From NCBI GenBank assembly GCA_964581605.1, contig CAZOPF010000013.1, positions 1 through 64,000 on the forward strand: a DNA stretch of 64,000 bases, in the 5' to 3' direction. Below the pieces are notes generated by a model that saw only the letters and a list, made by a program, of their open reading frames with translations, ran no database searches and was not told where the DNA came from. The position numbers and the translations under genes are program-made. Shown here in pieces: positions 15,107 through 23,706 of the stretch. This DNA is from CAADGU01 sp964581605. GTDB lineage: Bacteria > Chloroflexota > Anaerolineae > Promineifilales > Promineifilaceae. The stretch's first letter is position 1. Every line of letters begins with the position of its first letter.

Positions 15107-16669
15107 ATGAATAGCCCCCATACCTGGCCGTTTTATCGTTTGTTTGCTTTGGTACTGTTGCTCCTCTTTTGGTGGATTTCGTTGACCGGTCTGGCACGTT
15201 CCCCGGTGCTGCACAATGACGAAGTATCTATTTTGGCGGCGGGGTATAACCTGTTTGAACATGGGGTATATGGGGTAGATATGTATGCGGGCTGGCATGG
15301 CCGTGAATCAATCTACCTGGAAATACTCCCCCTCATGCCCTGGATGCAAGGGTTGGGCAGTTGGCTGTGGGGTGCAGGCGTCTGGCAAATGCGCCTGCTG
15401 CCCGTGTTTTGTGGTGTGCTAACCCTGGCGCTGGCTTTTGCCCTGGCGCGGCAGTTAGGCGGCAGGTTGGCGGCGGCGCTGGCAATGCTGCTGTTGCTTG
15501 CCTGGCAATGGTCGCCGGGCGGGGTGGACTTTTTTGGCAGCGGCGTGGCGCTGGTGGATCTGGCGCGGATTGGCCGGTATGATATTCTGGCTGCCCCCTT
15601 AAGTTTTGGTATTATGTTAACCTGGCTGGTCGCACGGCGAACCGACCAGACCTGGTTTTATCTGCTGTGTGGTCTGCTTATTGGCCTGGCCGGATTGGCG
15701 CAATTATATGGGCTGTTCTGGCTGGCGGTGGTAGTGGCCTGGTGTTTGGGCGAGCGGATAGCGTGGGGCACATCCGCCACGTGGCGTCAAATCATGTGGT
15801 TATTTGCTGTGGCTCTGGGGGCGATGCTGGTGTGGCTGACGCTGGCGCTGGCCCATTGGCCTGAATTCCGGGCGCAGTTTGGTATGCACCAGTCCCGGTT
15901 TGAGCTGCTTGATCCACTGTTTTATGTCAACAACATAATAACAGAAGGGCAGCGGTACTTTCTGGGATTTAACCAACCGGGCACATTCGGGCGTTTGGGA
16001 TTCTGGCTGGTGGTTGTGGGGCTGCCTCTGGCGCTGTTCTGGCTGAGTTGGCGCGTGGTGCGTTGGCGGGAACGCCCCGCTTTTTGGCTGCTGATTCCTT
16101 GCCTGCTGCTGCCCTTGTTGTTTGCGCTGCTGGTACAGAAAAAGCAGTTTGCTTATCTGCTTCTGGTCATGCCGCTGTGGGTGGTGGCGCTGGCCTGGCT
16201 GTTGGCGTATGGTTGGCAACGGGCACGGCCGTACACCCGCACGGCCGTCGTGGTGTTGGTCGGGCTGCTGCTGGTGGAAGGGGGGTTGGCCTGGCGCGAA
16301 TTTTATCATACGGCCGTTACCGCCCCGTCGCCGCTGCCATTTTTTGCCACGCTGCAAGAGAAGACGCCAGACGGCCGTGTACTTGGCCCCCAAACCTACT
16401 GGCTTGCTTTCCCAGAGCGGGAGTATCGCTCCTTTGTGGTGCCACTGGTGCTGGCTGCGGAAGGGAGGGATGGGACGGATTCCTTTGTGGCGGCGATGAC
16501 GGCCGTGACGCCCGATGTGGTGCTGCTCAACCCTACCGTCCTGGCGTGGCTGGCTGATGGCCAATATGAGGCAGAATTCTGGCAATATATGACCGATCAT
16601 CAGGCGGAATTGGTCGCAGAATTACCGGCCTATGATGGCGGTGTCGCCCAAATTTATCAGCTACGGTAA
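15107..16669 (+). CDS. ArnT/PMT-type membrane glycosyltransferase, paralogue 1
   Basis: 520 residues with about 10-12 membrane helices. The first extracytoplasmic loop carries the acidic pair HNDEVSILAAGYNLFEHGVYG, and MYAGWHGRESIYLEILPLMPWMQGL follows. A middle loop has DLARIGRYDILA and a second loop SRFELLDPLFYVNNI. The C-terminal domain contains a short periplasmic part (GRVLGPQTYWLAF, DVVLLNPTVLAWL). Enzymes of this class move a sugar from a polyprenyl-phosphate donor to lipid, glycan or protein outside the membrane. It shares specific loops with the proteins at 22035 and 23707 and is their paralogue. ATG 15107 is chosen by alignment with those; an in-frame start at 15059 would overlap the previous gene. 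Confidence 0.85.
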   Translation: MNSPHTWPFYRLFALVLLLLFWWISLTGLARSPVLHNDEVSILAAGYNLFEHGVYGVDMYAGWHGRESIYLEILPLMPWMQGLGSWLWGAGVWQMRLLPVFCGVLTLALAFALARQLGGRLAAALAMLLLLAWQWSPGGVDFFGSGVALVDLARIGRYDILAAPLSFGIMLTWLVARRTDQTWFYLLCGLLIGLAGLAQLYGLFWLAVVVAWCLGERIAWGTSATWRQIMWLFAVALGAMLVWLTLALAHWPEFRAQFGMHQSRFELLDPLFYVNNIITEGQRYFLGFNQPGTFGRLGFWLVVVGLPLALFWLSWRVVRWRERPAFWLLIPCLLLPLLFALLVQKKQFAYLLLVMPLWVVALAWLLAYGWQRARPYTRTAVVVLVGLLLVEGGLAWREFYHTAVTAPSPLPFFATLQEKTPDGRVLGPQTYWLAFPEREYRSFVVPLVLAAEGRDGTDSFVAAMTAVTPDVVLLNPTVLAWLADGQYEAEFWQYMTDHQAELVAELPAYDGGVAQIYQLR

Positions 16670-16694
16670 GTTCATACGGTGGCAGACTATCTTG

Positions 16695-17381
16695 ATGAAC
16701 CTGAAACAACGCTTCTGGCAGCAACTCTATTGGCTTCGTTTTCGGCTCTTCCAGCAGCATCGGCATAATCGGTTAACGCTGGAACGGGTGGCCGGACGGC
16801 CGTTTCTCATTTTGCCAGAAGTGTTTAACCCCACCCTTTTTCTGACCAGTGAGTTCATGGTCACATCGTTTAATGAGCGGCTCATCCCGCCCGGCTCACG
16901 GGTGCTGGATATGGGCACGGGGTCGGGGGTGGGGGCGGTGTTTGCGGCACAGTGGGCGCGGCAGGGGGCTGCGGGCCAGGTTATCGCCGTAGACATCAAC
17001 CCGGCGGCCGTGCGCTGTGCGCAGATCAACGTCCTGCTCAATGATGTAGAGGGGTGTGTGGTGGTGCGTAGGGGGGATTTGTTTACGGCCGTGCCCGGCG
17101 AAACATTCGATGTGATCCTTTTCAACCCGCCCTACTTTCCCGGCGAACCACACAATATGCTGGACCGCGCCTTCCGTGCCTCAGATGTTATTGTGCGCTT
17201 TGCCGCCCAGGTGGGCGAACACCTGACCGACCAGGGCACTGTCCTGCTGCTGTTATCTACCAATACACACGTTGCCGACATCCTGCAACTGTTTCACAAT
17301 CAGGCGTTTACGGCCGATGTGGTGGCGGAACAAAAGCTGCCCGGCGAGACAGTTCTGCTTTATCGGCTCAGGCACGGATAA
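16695..17381 (+). CDS. HemK/PrmC-like SAM methyltransferase with NPPY motif
   Basis: 228 residues from ATG 16695 (MNLKQRFWQQ). The methyltransferase core reads SRVLDMGTGSGVGAVFAAQW, VIAVDINPAAVRCAQINVLLN, VVVRRGDLFTAVPGETFDVILFNPPYFPG. The NPPY tetrapeptide marks enzymes that methylate an amide or an exocyclic nitrogen (PrmC, RsmC, DNA N6). No PrmC N-terminal helical domain is present. Its position among glycan genes may mean an unusual substrate, or simply a housekeeping enzyme caught in the run. An upstream in-frame start at 16632 would overlap the preceding gene. Confidence 0.82.
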   Translation: MNLKQRFWQQLYWLRFRLFQQHRHNRLTLERVAGRPFLILPEVFNPTLFLTSEFMVTSFNERLIPPGSRVLDMGTGSGVGAVFAAQWARQGAAGQVIAVDINPAAVRCAQINVLLNDVEGCVVVRRGDLFTAVPGETFDVILFNPPYFPGEPHNMLDRAFRASDVIVRFAAQVGEHLTDQGTVLLLLSTNTHVADILQLFHNQAFTADVVAEQKLPGETVLLYRLRHG

Positions 17382-17386
17382 CGGAT

Positions 17387-18976
17387 ATGGTATTAGTGAT
17401 TGGCCTTGATGGGGCCACGTTTGATTTGCTGGAACCCTGGCTGGCTGCCGGACATCTGCCCACGCTGGCCCGGTTGGTGGCCCAGGGCAGCTCCGGCCCG
17501 CTGCAATCTACCCTGCCGCCGGTCACTGCGCCGGCCTGGGCCACCTTTATGACCGGTAAAAATCCGGGCAAGCATAACGTTTTTGACTTTTTCCGTGCCC
17601 ATTCGCCAGACCTGGACAGGCCGGAAATGGTGAATATGGGTGATGTGCAGGCACGGCCGTTTTGGGATTATTTGTCGGCGGCGGGGCGGCGGGTGGGCAT
17701 TCTCAATGTGCCGCTCACCTACCCACCCACGCCGGTAAACGGCTTTATTGTGCCCGGATTGCTCAGCCCTGATGAGGGGCAAACAACGTATCCGGCGGAT
17801 TTTTTACGGCCGTACCACCCCACCCTCGGCCCTTACCGGCTCGTGCCCCATCGTCTGTATCGGCCAGAGCAGACGGCCGCGTTTGTGGCCGAATTGCAGG
17901 CCGTCACCGCCACTCAAATTCAGTATGCCCTGCGGATGGCCCAGGATCACCCGGTTGATTTTTTGATGGTGCATTTTTTAGCAACGGACATTGCCCAACA
18001 TAAGCTGTGGCGGTACCTGGACGAAACGCATCCCTGGTATGAACCGGTGAGTGGGCAGCAGTTTGGCACGGCCGTGCGGGACATCTTCGCCCAAATTGAC
18101 GCCGGACTGAGCCAACTGCTGACAATTTTGCCATCTGACCTCACCATGCTGGTGATGAGCGATCACGGTTTTGGGCCGCAGCAGCAGATCATGAACCTGA
18201 ATATCTTGCTGATCGAAGCCGGATTCATGCGCTTAAAACCGGAGGCAGCGGTGAAATGGCGTGACTGGCTGGCCCGCCACAAATGGTGGGCCAATCCCGC
18301 CGCCCGGCTGTTTCGTTTGCTGGGACGGGAGCGATTGTTGAGTTTTGCCGACGTGGATTGGGCGCAGACGCAGGCGTATGCGCGCGGGCACATGGGGCAG
18401 GTCTATCTGAATGTGCAGGGGCGCGAACCGCAGGGCATTGTCTCACCGGCTGACTACACGGCCGTGCGCGAGCAAATTGCCGCCCTGCTCACCTCCTGGC
18501 GCCATCCGGCGGACGGCCGTATCCCGGTGACGGCCGTGATCCCCGGCGAAGCGGCTGCCAGTGGCCCGTATGCCACGGCCGGCCCCGACCTGCACGTGAT
18601 CATAGATGGCTACCGCACCCTGGCGCATCCGCTGTTTGCCGCCGACGGCCGTATCCTCACCGCGCAGCCCTGGGGTGATTCCGGCAGCCATCGCCGTGAA
18701 GGGGTTTTGATTGTGCAGGGGCCTGAAGTGCGGCACGGCCGTATTGCCAACGCCCGCCTGGAAGACATCGCCCCCACCATTTTGCACCTGTTGGGGGTTC
18801 CAGTAGCCGAGGATATGGACGGCCGTGTGTTGACTACCCTCTTTACCGATGCCTTTCAACGCCACCCCGTCACCTACCAATCGCCGCTAGAAATCAACGA
18901 TTCACCTGGCGGATTAACAGCAGCCATGCAGGCTACCGTAGAGGAGCATCTGCGTGGTTTGGGGTATCTGGGATGA
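17387..18976 (+). CDS. Alkaline-phosphatase-superfamily phosphodiesterase
   Basis: 529 residues. The N-terminal VLVIGLDGATFDLLEPWL holds the first metal Asp, and PVTAPAWATFMTGKNPGKHNVFDFF holds the catalytic Thr region. Later metal ligands are in MVHFLATDIAQHKLW and VMSDHGFGPQ. A final His segment is WGDSGSHRREGVLIVQGP. This is the type I phosphodiesterase/nucleotide pyrophosphatase family (COG3379-like), often found in glycan clusters, where it may cleave phosphodiesters or transfer phospho-head-groups. No signal peptide is seen, so a cytosolic location is likely. It starts 6 bp after the previous gene and overlaps the flippase by 4 bp. Confidence 0.85.
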   Translation: MVLVIGLDGATFDLLEPWLAAGHLPTLARLVAQGSSGPLQSTLPPVTAPAWATFMTGKNPGKHNVFDFFRAHSPDLDRPEMVNMGDVQARPFWDYLSAAGRRVGILNVPLTYPPTPVNGFIVPGLLSPDEGQTTYPADFLRPYHPTLGPYRLVPHRLYRPEQTAAFVAELQAVTATQIQYALRMAQDHPVDFLMVHFLATDIAQHKLWRYLDETHPWYEPVSGQQFGTAVRDIFAQIDAGLSQLLTILPSDLTMLVMSDHGFGPQQQIMNLNILLIEAGFMRLKPEAAVKWRDWLARHKWWANPAARLFRLLGRERLLSFADVDWAQTQAYARGHMGQVYLNVQGREPQGIVSPADYTAVREQIAALLTSWRHPADGRIPVTAVIPGEAAASGPYATAGPDLHVIIDGYRTLAHPLFAADGRILTAQPWGDSGSHRREGVLIVQGPEVRHGRIANARLEDIAPTILHLLGVPVAEDMDGRVLTTLFTDAFQRHPVTYQSPLEINDSPGGLTAAMQATVEEHLRGLGYLG

Positions 18977-20202
18977 CAACAGTGAGCCGATGGCAAAACC
19001 TGTGGCGCAGGCCCCGGTGGGGGTCCCGATGGGGGACCCGGTGGGGCAAACAGCAGCGGCGCGTGGGAGTGGTGGCGGCTAACTCGTTTAATAATTTGCT
19101 GCCTATGCTGCTGGCCCCGGTCATCTCCTTTCTGGTGATTCGGCAGTCGTCGGCGGCTTTGTGGGGGGCGTTTGTGGGGGTGATGATCACGGTGCAGTTG
19201 GGGGCGCATGTGGCGGCCTGGGGCAACCAGGAATATCTGCTGCGCGAGTTTAGCCGTGCCCCCGCCGCCGTGGCCACATCCTGGCAAACTGTTTTTCGTA
19301 CCCGGCTGCCATTGATAGTTGGTGTGGCGGCCGTTTGCGCCCTGCTGTATCCGTCGCTGGCCGGTTGGGTGGTGCTGTGGGCGCTGGCCCTGATGCTGGG
19401 GCAATCTGGCGCCGTGCTGATTACTTACAAGCGGGATTTTGTGTTTTCGGCGGGGGTGGAATTGGGCAGTCTGGCGGTGACGATCACGGCCGTCTGGCTC
19501 CGGCGTGATGCCCTGACGCCTCTCTTCCTCATTCAGCTGTTTACGCTGGTGACCGTGGCGAAGGCGGCCGTTTTATGGTTCCGGTTTCGGACTGTGGTGG
19601 GGGTGGGGCACGGCCGTTTCCACAAACAATACTATGCCCTGGCCTTCACCTTTTTTCTGCTCGGTTTTAGCGGGATGCTCAATTCCCGTGTAGACCTGTA
19701 TGCCGTCAATCATTTTCTGCCCGCCGAAGAGGTGGGCACTTACCAGGTATTCTCCAGTTTCCTCCTCTATCTGCAATCACTGGCCGCCTTCATGTTGCTG
19801 CCCTTTGTCAAAACCATTTACCGGCTGCCATATGCCACCATTTACAAAATTTCGCGCTCCCTGTTGGGAATTGGTCTGTTGGTTATGCCCCCGGCCATGA
19901 TTGCCCTCTACTTTTTGCTGGGCACGTTGTATGGCCTGGATTTGCCGCCTGTGGTTTATGTGGTGGGCGGCCTGGGGATATTGCCCCTCTTCTATTTCCT
20001 ACCCATCATTTATGCGCTGTATCGGGTGGACAGACAACAAACTATTTTGCATGTGAACCTGCTGGGAATCTCGCTCTCCGTGCTCTTGAACCTGTGGCTG
20101 CTGCCGGTGTGGGGTTTGTTGGGCGCAGTCGTGGCAACGGCCGTCATCAAATGGCTGGTTTTGGGCATTTACATCTGGCAGGGCCGGCGGTGGCTGCAAT
20201 GA
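18973..20202 (+). CDS. Wzx-like polysaccharide flippase (MOP superfamily)
   Basis: 409 residues, about 11-12 membrane helices. The first is VVAANSFNNLLPMLLAPVISFLVI; others are AFTFFLLGFSGMLNSRVDLYAVN, VGTYQVFSSFLLYLQSLAAFMLLPFV and the last VWGLLGAVVATAVIKWLVLGIYIW. The pattern of helices around SRVDLYAVNHFLPAEEVGTYQ is that of O-antigen and teichuronic-acid flippases. The protein would move lipid-linked oligosaccharide across the membrane. The N-terminal cytosolic tail is an odd Trp-Arg-rich repeat (PRWGSRWGTRWGK), encoded by a 12-bp imperfect tandem repeat at about 19012-19047. It overlaps genes on both sides by 4 bp, so it is translated with them. Confidence 0.85.
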   Translation: MTTVSRWQNLWRRPRWGSRWGTRWGKQQRRVGVVAANSFNNLLPMLLAPVISFLVIRQSSAALWGAFVGVMITVQLGAHVAAWGNQEYLLREFSRAPAAVATSWQTVFRTRLPLIVGVAAVCALLYPSLAGWVVLWALALMLGQSGAVLITYKRDFVFSAGVELGSLAVTITAVWLRRDALTPLFLIQLFTLVTVAKAAVLWFRFRTVVGVGHGRFHKQYYALAFTFFLLGFSGMLNSRVDLYAVNHFLPAEEVGTYQVFSSFLLYLQSLAAFMLLPFVKTIYRLPYATIYKISRSLLGIGLLVMPPAMIALYFLLGTLYGLDLPPVVYVVGGLGILPLFYFLPIIYALYRVDRQQTILHVNLLGISLSVLLNLWLLPVWGLLGAVVATAVIKWLVLGIYIWQGRRWLQ

Positions 20203-21050
20203 ACGGCAACTACCTGACCTATCTGGCACAACTAGGCACAACCGACCTGCACCCATTGGGCCGCCAGGCGACATGGCCTTTGCTGGCGGCTTTGGATTGG
20301 CAGCCGGGCATGAAGGTGTTGGAAATTGGCTGTGGCACGGGGGGAACGCTGGCGTTGCTGGCCGGACAAACGGCCGTTTCTCCGGAGGCCATCCACCTCA
20401 CCGGTATTGACCCCCTCATGCCCATGTTACAGATGGCGCAAAAACGGCTGCGTCTGATTGGCCGACTGCCCCCCCCGGCACTCAGCCAGGCAGATGGCGC
20501 GTTTCTGCCTTTTGCGGCGCACAGCTTTGACCGGGTGTATACCGAATCGGTGTTGGGTTTTCAAACGGCCGTCACCGCCTCCGCCATGTTGCGCCAGATA
20601 TTCCGTCTCCTCAAGCCAGGCGGCCGCTATGTGGCCAACGAGGCAATCTGGAAAACGGCCGTCTCGGTTGATCAGGCTGCGGCCATCTATGCTGCCTGCA
20701 TGGCCGATTTTGGTATCTGCCAGGCGTCGGCACAACCCTGGCATGTGCATGACTGGTTGGGGGTGATGCAGCAAACCGGTTTTGTGGTGATAGCTGCCGA
20801 TTTGTTGGAGCGGGCCATAACACAGGAGCCGGAAGGGGCGAACGGCCGTGACTCCCACACCCGCCACCGGTCTGATCAGTTCAGCCAGCGTGCCCGCCTG
20901 CGCCGATGGCTGCACCCCCGGCTGGCCTGGCAAAGCCTGGTTTACCGCCGCCGCCTGGCCCGCCACCGCAATGACGGCCAATGGATAGAAAGCCGCTTAT
21001 TTGTGCTGGCAAAACCAGAACAACCAGGGCAGAACAGCAAAGAAGAATAA
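20199..21050 (+). CDS. SAM methyltransferase (Methyltransf_11-like)
   Basis: 283 residues from ATG 20199, overlapping the flippase stop (ATGA). Motif I is MKVLEIGCGTGGTLALLAG, then HLTGIDPLMPMLQMAQKRL, then QADGAFLPFAAHSFDRVYTESVLGF, and IFRLLKPGGRYVANEAIW. This order is typical of small-molecule and sugar methyltransferases of the UbiE/Coq5 type. The C-terminal 60 residues are Arg-rich (SQRARLRRWLHPRLAWQSL). The likely role is decoration of the glycan built by the neighbours; the acceptor is unknown. Confidence 0.85.
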   Translation: MNGNYLTYLAQLGTTDLHPLGRQATWPLLAALDWQPGMKVLEIGCGTGGTLALLAGQTAVSPEAIHLTGIDPLMPMLQMAQKRLRLIGRLPPPALSQADGAFLPFAAHSFDRVYTESVLGFQTAVTASAMLRQIFRLLKPGGRYVANEAIWKTAVSVDQAAAIYAACMADFGICQASAQPWHVHDWLGVMQQTGFVVIAADLLERAITQEPEGANGRDSHTRHRSDQFSQRARLRRWLHPRLAWQSLVYRRRLARHRNDGQWIESRLFVLAKPEQPGQNSKEE

Positions 21051-21051
21051 G

Positions 21052-22038
21052 ATGAGCTTACCGGATAAACCACAGAGGCACAGAGACACAGAGGAGTTTT
21101 TGCCCCAAAACTCTGTGTCTCCGTGTCTCTGTGGTAGCGTTGTTCAACAAATATCCAAAACAGTTGCTTTACGCTGTCCACAATGTGGCCAAACATTGTC
21201 TAGTCAATCGGCTGAGGGGTCGTTGATGTGCGCCAATCAGCATCAATTCCATGTCCAGGATGGGGTGCTATCGCTGCTCACGGATGAGTTCCGGCAACGA
21301 TTGGGCACATTTCTGGCCGGGTTTGAGCCACTGCGCCAGGCTGAAGGCAGACGGCTAACTGATACGGCCGTATACCCCCTGCTCCCCTGCGCCCCCCCAC
21401 TGCAAACCAACCACGAATGGCGATTGCGATGTTACGACCTGGAGGTTATCCATCAACTATTGACGGCGCGCCCCAATCAGCACGTGTTAGAGATTGGCGC
21501 GTGGAATGGCTGGTTGAGTTATCATCTGACGCTGGCAGGGCATGAGGTTACGGCCGTAGATTACTTCACCGATGAATACGATGGCCTGCGAGCCAAAAAG
21601 CATTACCCGGCCGACTGGCAAACGATCCAGATCAACCTGACCGATCTCTCTGTGCTGGATTGCCAGTTTGAACTGGTTATCCTGAACCGCTGCCTGCCTT
21701 TTTTTGCCGACCCGGTGGCTTACGCGCTGGCGGCCAGGGAAAAGGTGGCGCCTGGCGGCTTGCTGGTGTTGACGGGGCTGGCTTTTTTTCAGGATGCCAG
21801 CGCCAAAGCGGCCAGTGTGGCCGCCAACCGCCGCCACTTGCAGGCCAATGGACTGGATTATTTTACGCCGATGAAGGGGTATCTGGACTTTACGGATCGG
21901 GAGAAATTGCAAGCAACAGGGATGACGCTACGGCCGTATCCTCAACTCTGGCGCGCCAACCTCAAGGCCCGGTTCCAAAAAAGCGCGCCTCGTTATGAAT
22001 ATGCCCTTTTAGATAAGGATGGAGCAGGTTCACCATGA
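21052..22038 (+). CDS. SAM methyltransferase with zinc-ribbon-like N-terminus
   Basis: 328 residues. The first about 28 residues are encoded by an inserted inverted repeat (21070-21134) and are probably not ancestral. The conserved protein begins around TVALRCPQCGQTL, a CxxC Trm112/zinc-ribbon segment with a second Cys in LMCANQHQFHVQDGVLSLL, a domain often fused to methyltransferases. The catalytic core is HVLEIGAWNGWLSYHLTLAGHEVTAVDYFTDEYDGL, then DWQTIQINLTDLSVLDCQFELVILNRCLPFF and EKVAPGGLLVLTGLAFF. ATG 21052 lies just after the previous stop with a weak ribosome-binding site. The stop overlaps the next gene by 4 bp. Confidence 0.8.
   Translation: MSLPDKPQRHRDTEEFLPQNSVSPCLCGSVVQQISKTVALRCPQCGQTLSSQSAEGSLMCANQHQFHVQDGVLSLLTDEFRQRLGTFLAGFEPLRQAEGRRLTDTAVYPLLPCAPPLQTNHEWRLRCYDLEVIHQLLTARPNQHVLEIGAWNGWLSYHLTLAGHEVTAVDYFTDEYDGLRAKKHYPADWQTIQINLTDLSVLDCQFELVILNRCLPFFADPVAYALAAREKVAPGGLLVLTGLAFFQDASAKAASVAANRRHLQANGLDYFTPMKGYLDFTDREKLQATGMTLRPYPQLWRANLKARFQKSAPRYEYALLDKDGAGSP
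21070..21134. repeat. Imperfect inverted repeat (CACAGAG family) inserted in coding sequence
   Basis: The left arm at 21070-21100 and right arm at 21107-21134 are made of ACAGAG/CTCTGT units and pair with few mismatches around a TGCCCC loop. It lies wholly inside the 5' part of the methyltransferase gene without breaking the frame, adding residues such as PQRHRDTEEFL and SPCLCGSVV. It has the look of a MITE or REP-type element. Confidence 0.75.
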
Positions 22039-23702
22039 GTAAATCCGGGTTTTACAGGCTGGCACATGGCTATCGCACGACGGCCGTCTGCCTGTTGCTG
22101 CTCATCGGCTGGTATTTTTTCGCCACGCTGCCTTATCTGGCTGATTTCCCCTTTGTGGAAACGGCGCAAATGGGGATTGCGGCGCCCGCTTACAAACTGG
22201 CTGCGCAGGGTGTGTACGGCAACGATCTTTATCGGGGTCTGTACAATGCCGAAAACCGCAACTATGAATACATGCCCCTCTACCCATTGGCAGTGGCCGC
22301 TGCCTTTAAGCTGTGGGGGTTGGGTATCTGGCAGGCGCGGCTGGTTTCCGTGTTGTGTGGATTGGCCGTGTTATTGCTCACCTATCAATTGGGCCGGATG
22401 GCCGTTAACCGGTGGGCGGGGGTGGTGGCGGCGGCCGTCTTGTGCCTGCTGCCGGTCACCATCACCGCCAACCAGATGCATGATCTGTATCCCGGCACTA
22501 TTCCTTTACTCGATTTTGCCCGTGTTTTGCGGTATGACCTGATGGCCACTGCCTGGGTACTGGCTGCTTGCGTCCTGTTTTTGTGGGCCAACGGCCGTTA
22601 CCCCTCACCGATCACCGCTTACCGCTTGCCGATTACCACCGCCTATCTGGGCATCGGTTTTCTCACCGGTCTGGCTACCCTCAGCCATCTCTACGGTGCG
22701 TTTATTCTGCCCATCTTTGGCGTTTTGCTGGTCTGGCAGGCAGGAAGGCAGGCGTGGCGGCCATTGCTGCTCATGGCGGCCGGATGGGGGCTGGCGTTGT
22801 TGCCCTGGATAGTTTACATCAGTCGAGATTTGCCTGCTTATCAGGGACAAATGCTGCGCCACGAAAGCCGTTTCGATTTGCTCGATCCCGTGTTTTACCT
22901 GAACAATTTGCGGCACGAACCCTGGCGTTATGTCAAATTCTTGGGGCGATTTCGGCCGCCCGTTTTATGGCCGCGTCCTGGTTTCTGGTTAATGGTTGTG
23001 GCGTTGGTTGTGGCCTTTGGGCATTTGTGGCGGCAGCTAAGATGGCATCCCACACTGGCAAACCGTTTCTTGTTGATCACCCTGCCGGGGCTGGCGCTGC
23101 TGCTGGCCTTGTTCGTCAGTTTCAAACGATATACCTATGTCGCGTTGCTGCTGCCTTTTCTGGCGCTCCAGGTGGCGGTGGGCATCGGGGTAATCTGGGA
23201 ATGGGCCACCCGGCGGGGACGTAGATGGCAGATGTTGGTTGGGCTGTGGCTGGTTACGGCCGTTGCTGCTGGCATCTACAGCACCATCCACCTGCGGCAA
23301 ACCGCCCGCATGGCCACGCCCTACCAGGAGTTAACCGCGGCCCTCCAGCAAAACATACCGCCCGATGCACGCCTGTTGATGATGCACGATTACTGGCTGG
23401 GGCTGGCTGACTATGAGGTCTACTCCCTTGATCTGGCGTATAATTTGTCCGACGAGGCGTTTGTGGGCAGTGCGGCACGGCCGTTGCCGCAAGTAATCCA
23501 ATCTATCGCTCCCACCCACATCATCGTCTCCCAACAGTTATTGAAATCCTACCTGACGCCAGAAACATTACCCGGCGAAAAGGTGGCCCATTTCTGGCAA
23601 TCAGTGGATATGACCATTCAAAGCAACTGCGCCGAAACGGTGACGCAGGTGCCAAGCCAGACCTATGGTGTTGTCAATGTCTACCACTGCATCTGGCCCT
23701 GA
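22035..23702 (+). CDS. ArnT/PMT-type membrane glycosyltransferase, paralogue 2
   Basis: 555 residues with about 11-12 membrane helices. The first loop is FPFVETAQMGIAAPAYKLAAQGVYGNDLY, with Glu-Thr where the paralogues have Asp-Glu. ENRNYEYMPLYPLAVAAAF follows, then DFARVLRYDLMATAW and SRFDLLDPVFYLNNLRHEPWRYV. The C-terminal periplasmic domain is short (PPDARLLMMHDYWLGL, THIIVSQQLLKSYL). The residues PSPITAYRLPITTAYLG near position 190 come from a degenerate GATTACC-type DNA repeat lying in the gene (about 22605-22640). Probable polyprenol-phosphate-sugar transferase. The loss of the Asp in the catalytic pair may change or weaken activity. It overlaps the preceding gene by 4 bp. Confidence 0.83.
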   Translation: MSKSGFYRLAHGYRTTAVCLLLLIGWYFFATLPYLADFPFVETAQMGIAAPAYKLAAQGVYGNDLYRGLYNAENRNYEYMPLYPLAVAAAFKLWGLGIWQARLVSVLCGLAVLLLTYQLGRMAVNRWAGVVAAAVLCLLPVTITANQMHDLYPGTIPLLDFARVLRYDLMATAWVLAACVLFLWANGRYPSPITAYRLPITTAYLGIGFLTGLATLSHLYGAFILPIFGVLLVWQAGRQAWRPLLLMAAGWGLALLPWIVYISRDLPAYQGQMLRHESRFDLLDPVFYLNNLRHEPWRYVKFLGRFRPPVLWPRPGFWLMVVALVVAFGHLWRQLRWHPTLANRFLLITLPGLALLLALFVSFKRYTYVALLLPFLALQVAVGIGVIWEWATRRGRRWQMLVGLWLVTAVAAGIYSTIHLRQTARMATPYQELTAALQQNIPPDARLLMMHDYWLGLADYEVYSLDLAYNLSDEAFVGSAARPLPQVIQSIAPTHIIVSQQLLKSYLTPETLPGEKVAHFWQSVDMTIQSNCAETVTQVPSQTYGVVNVYHCIWP

Positions 23703-23706
23703 ATTG

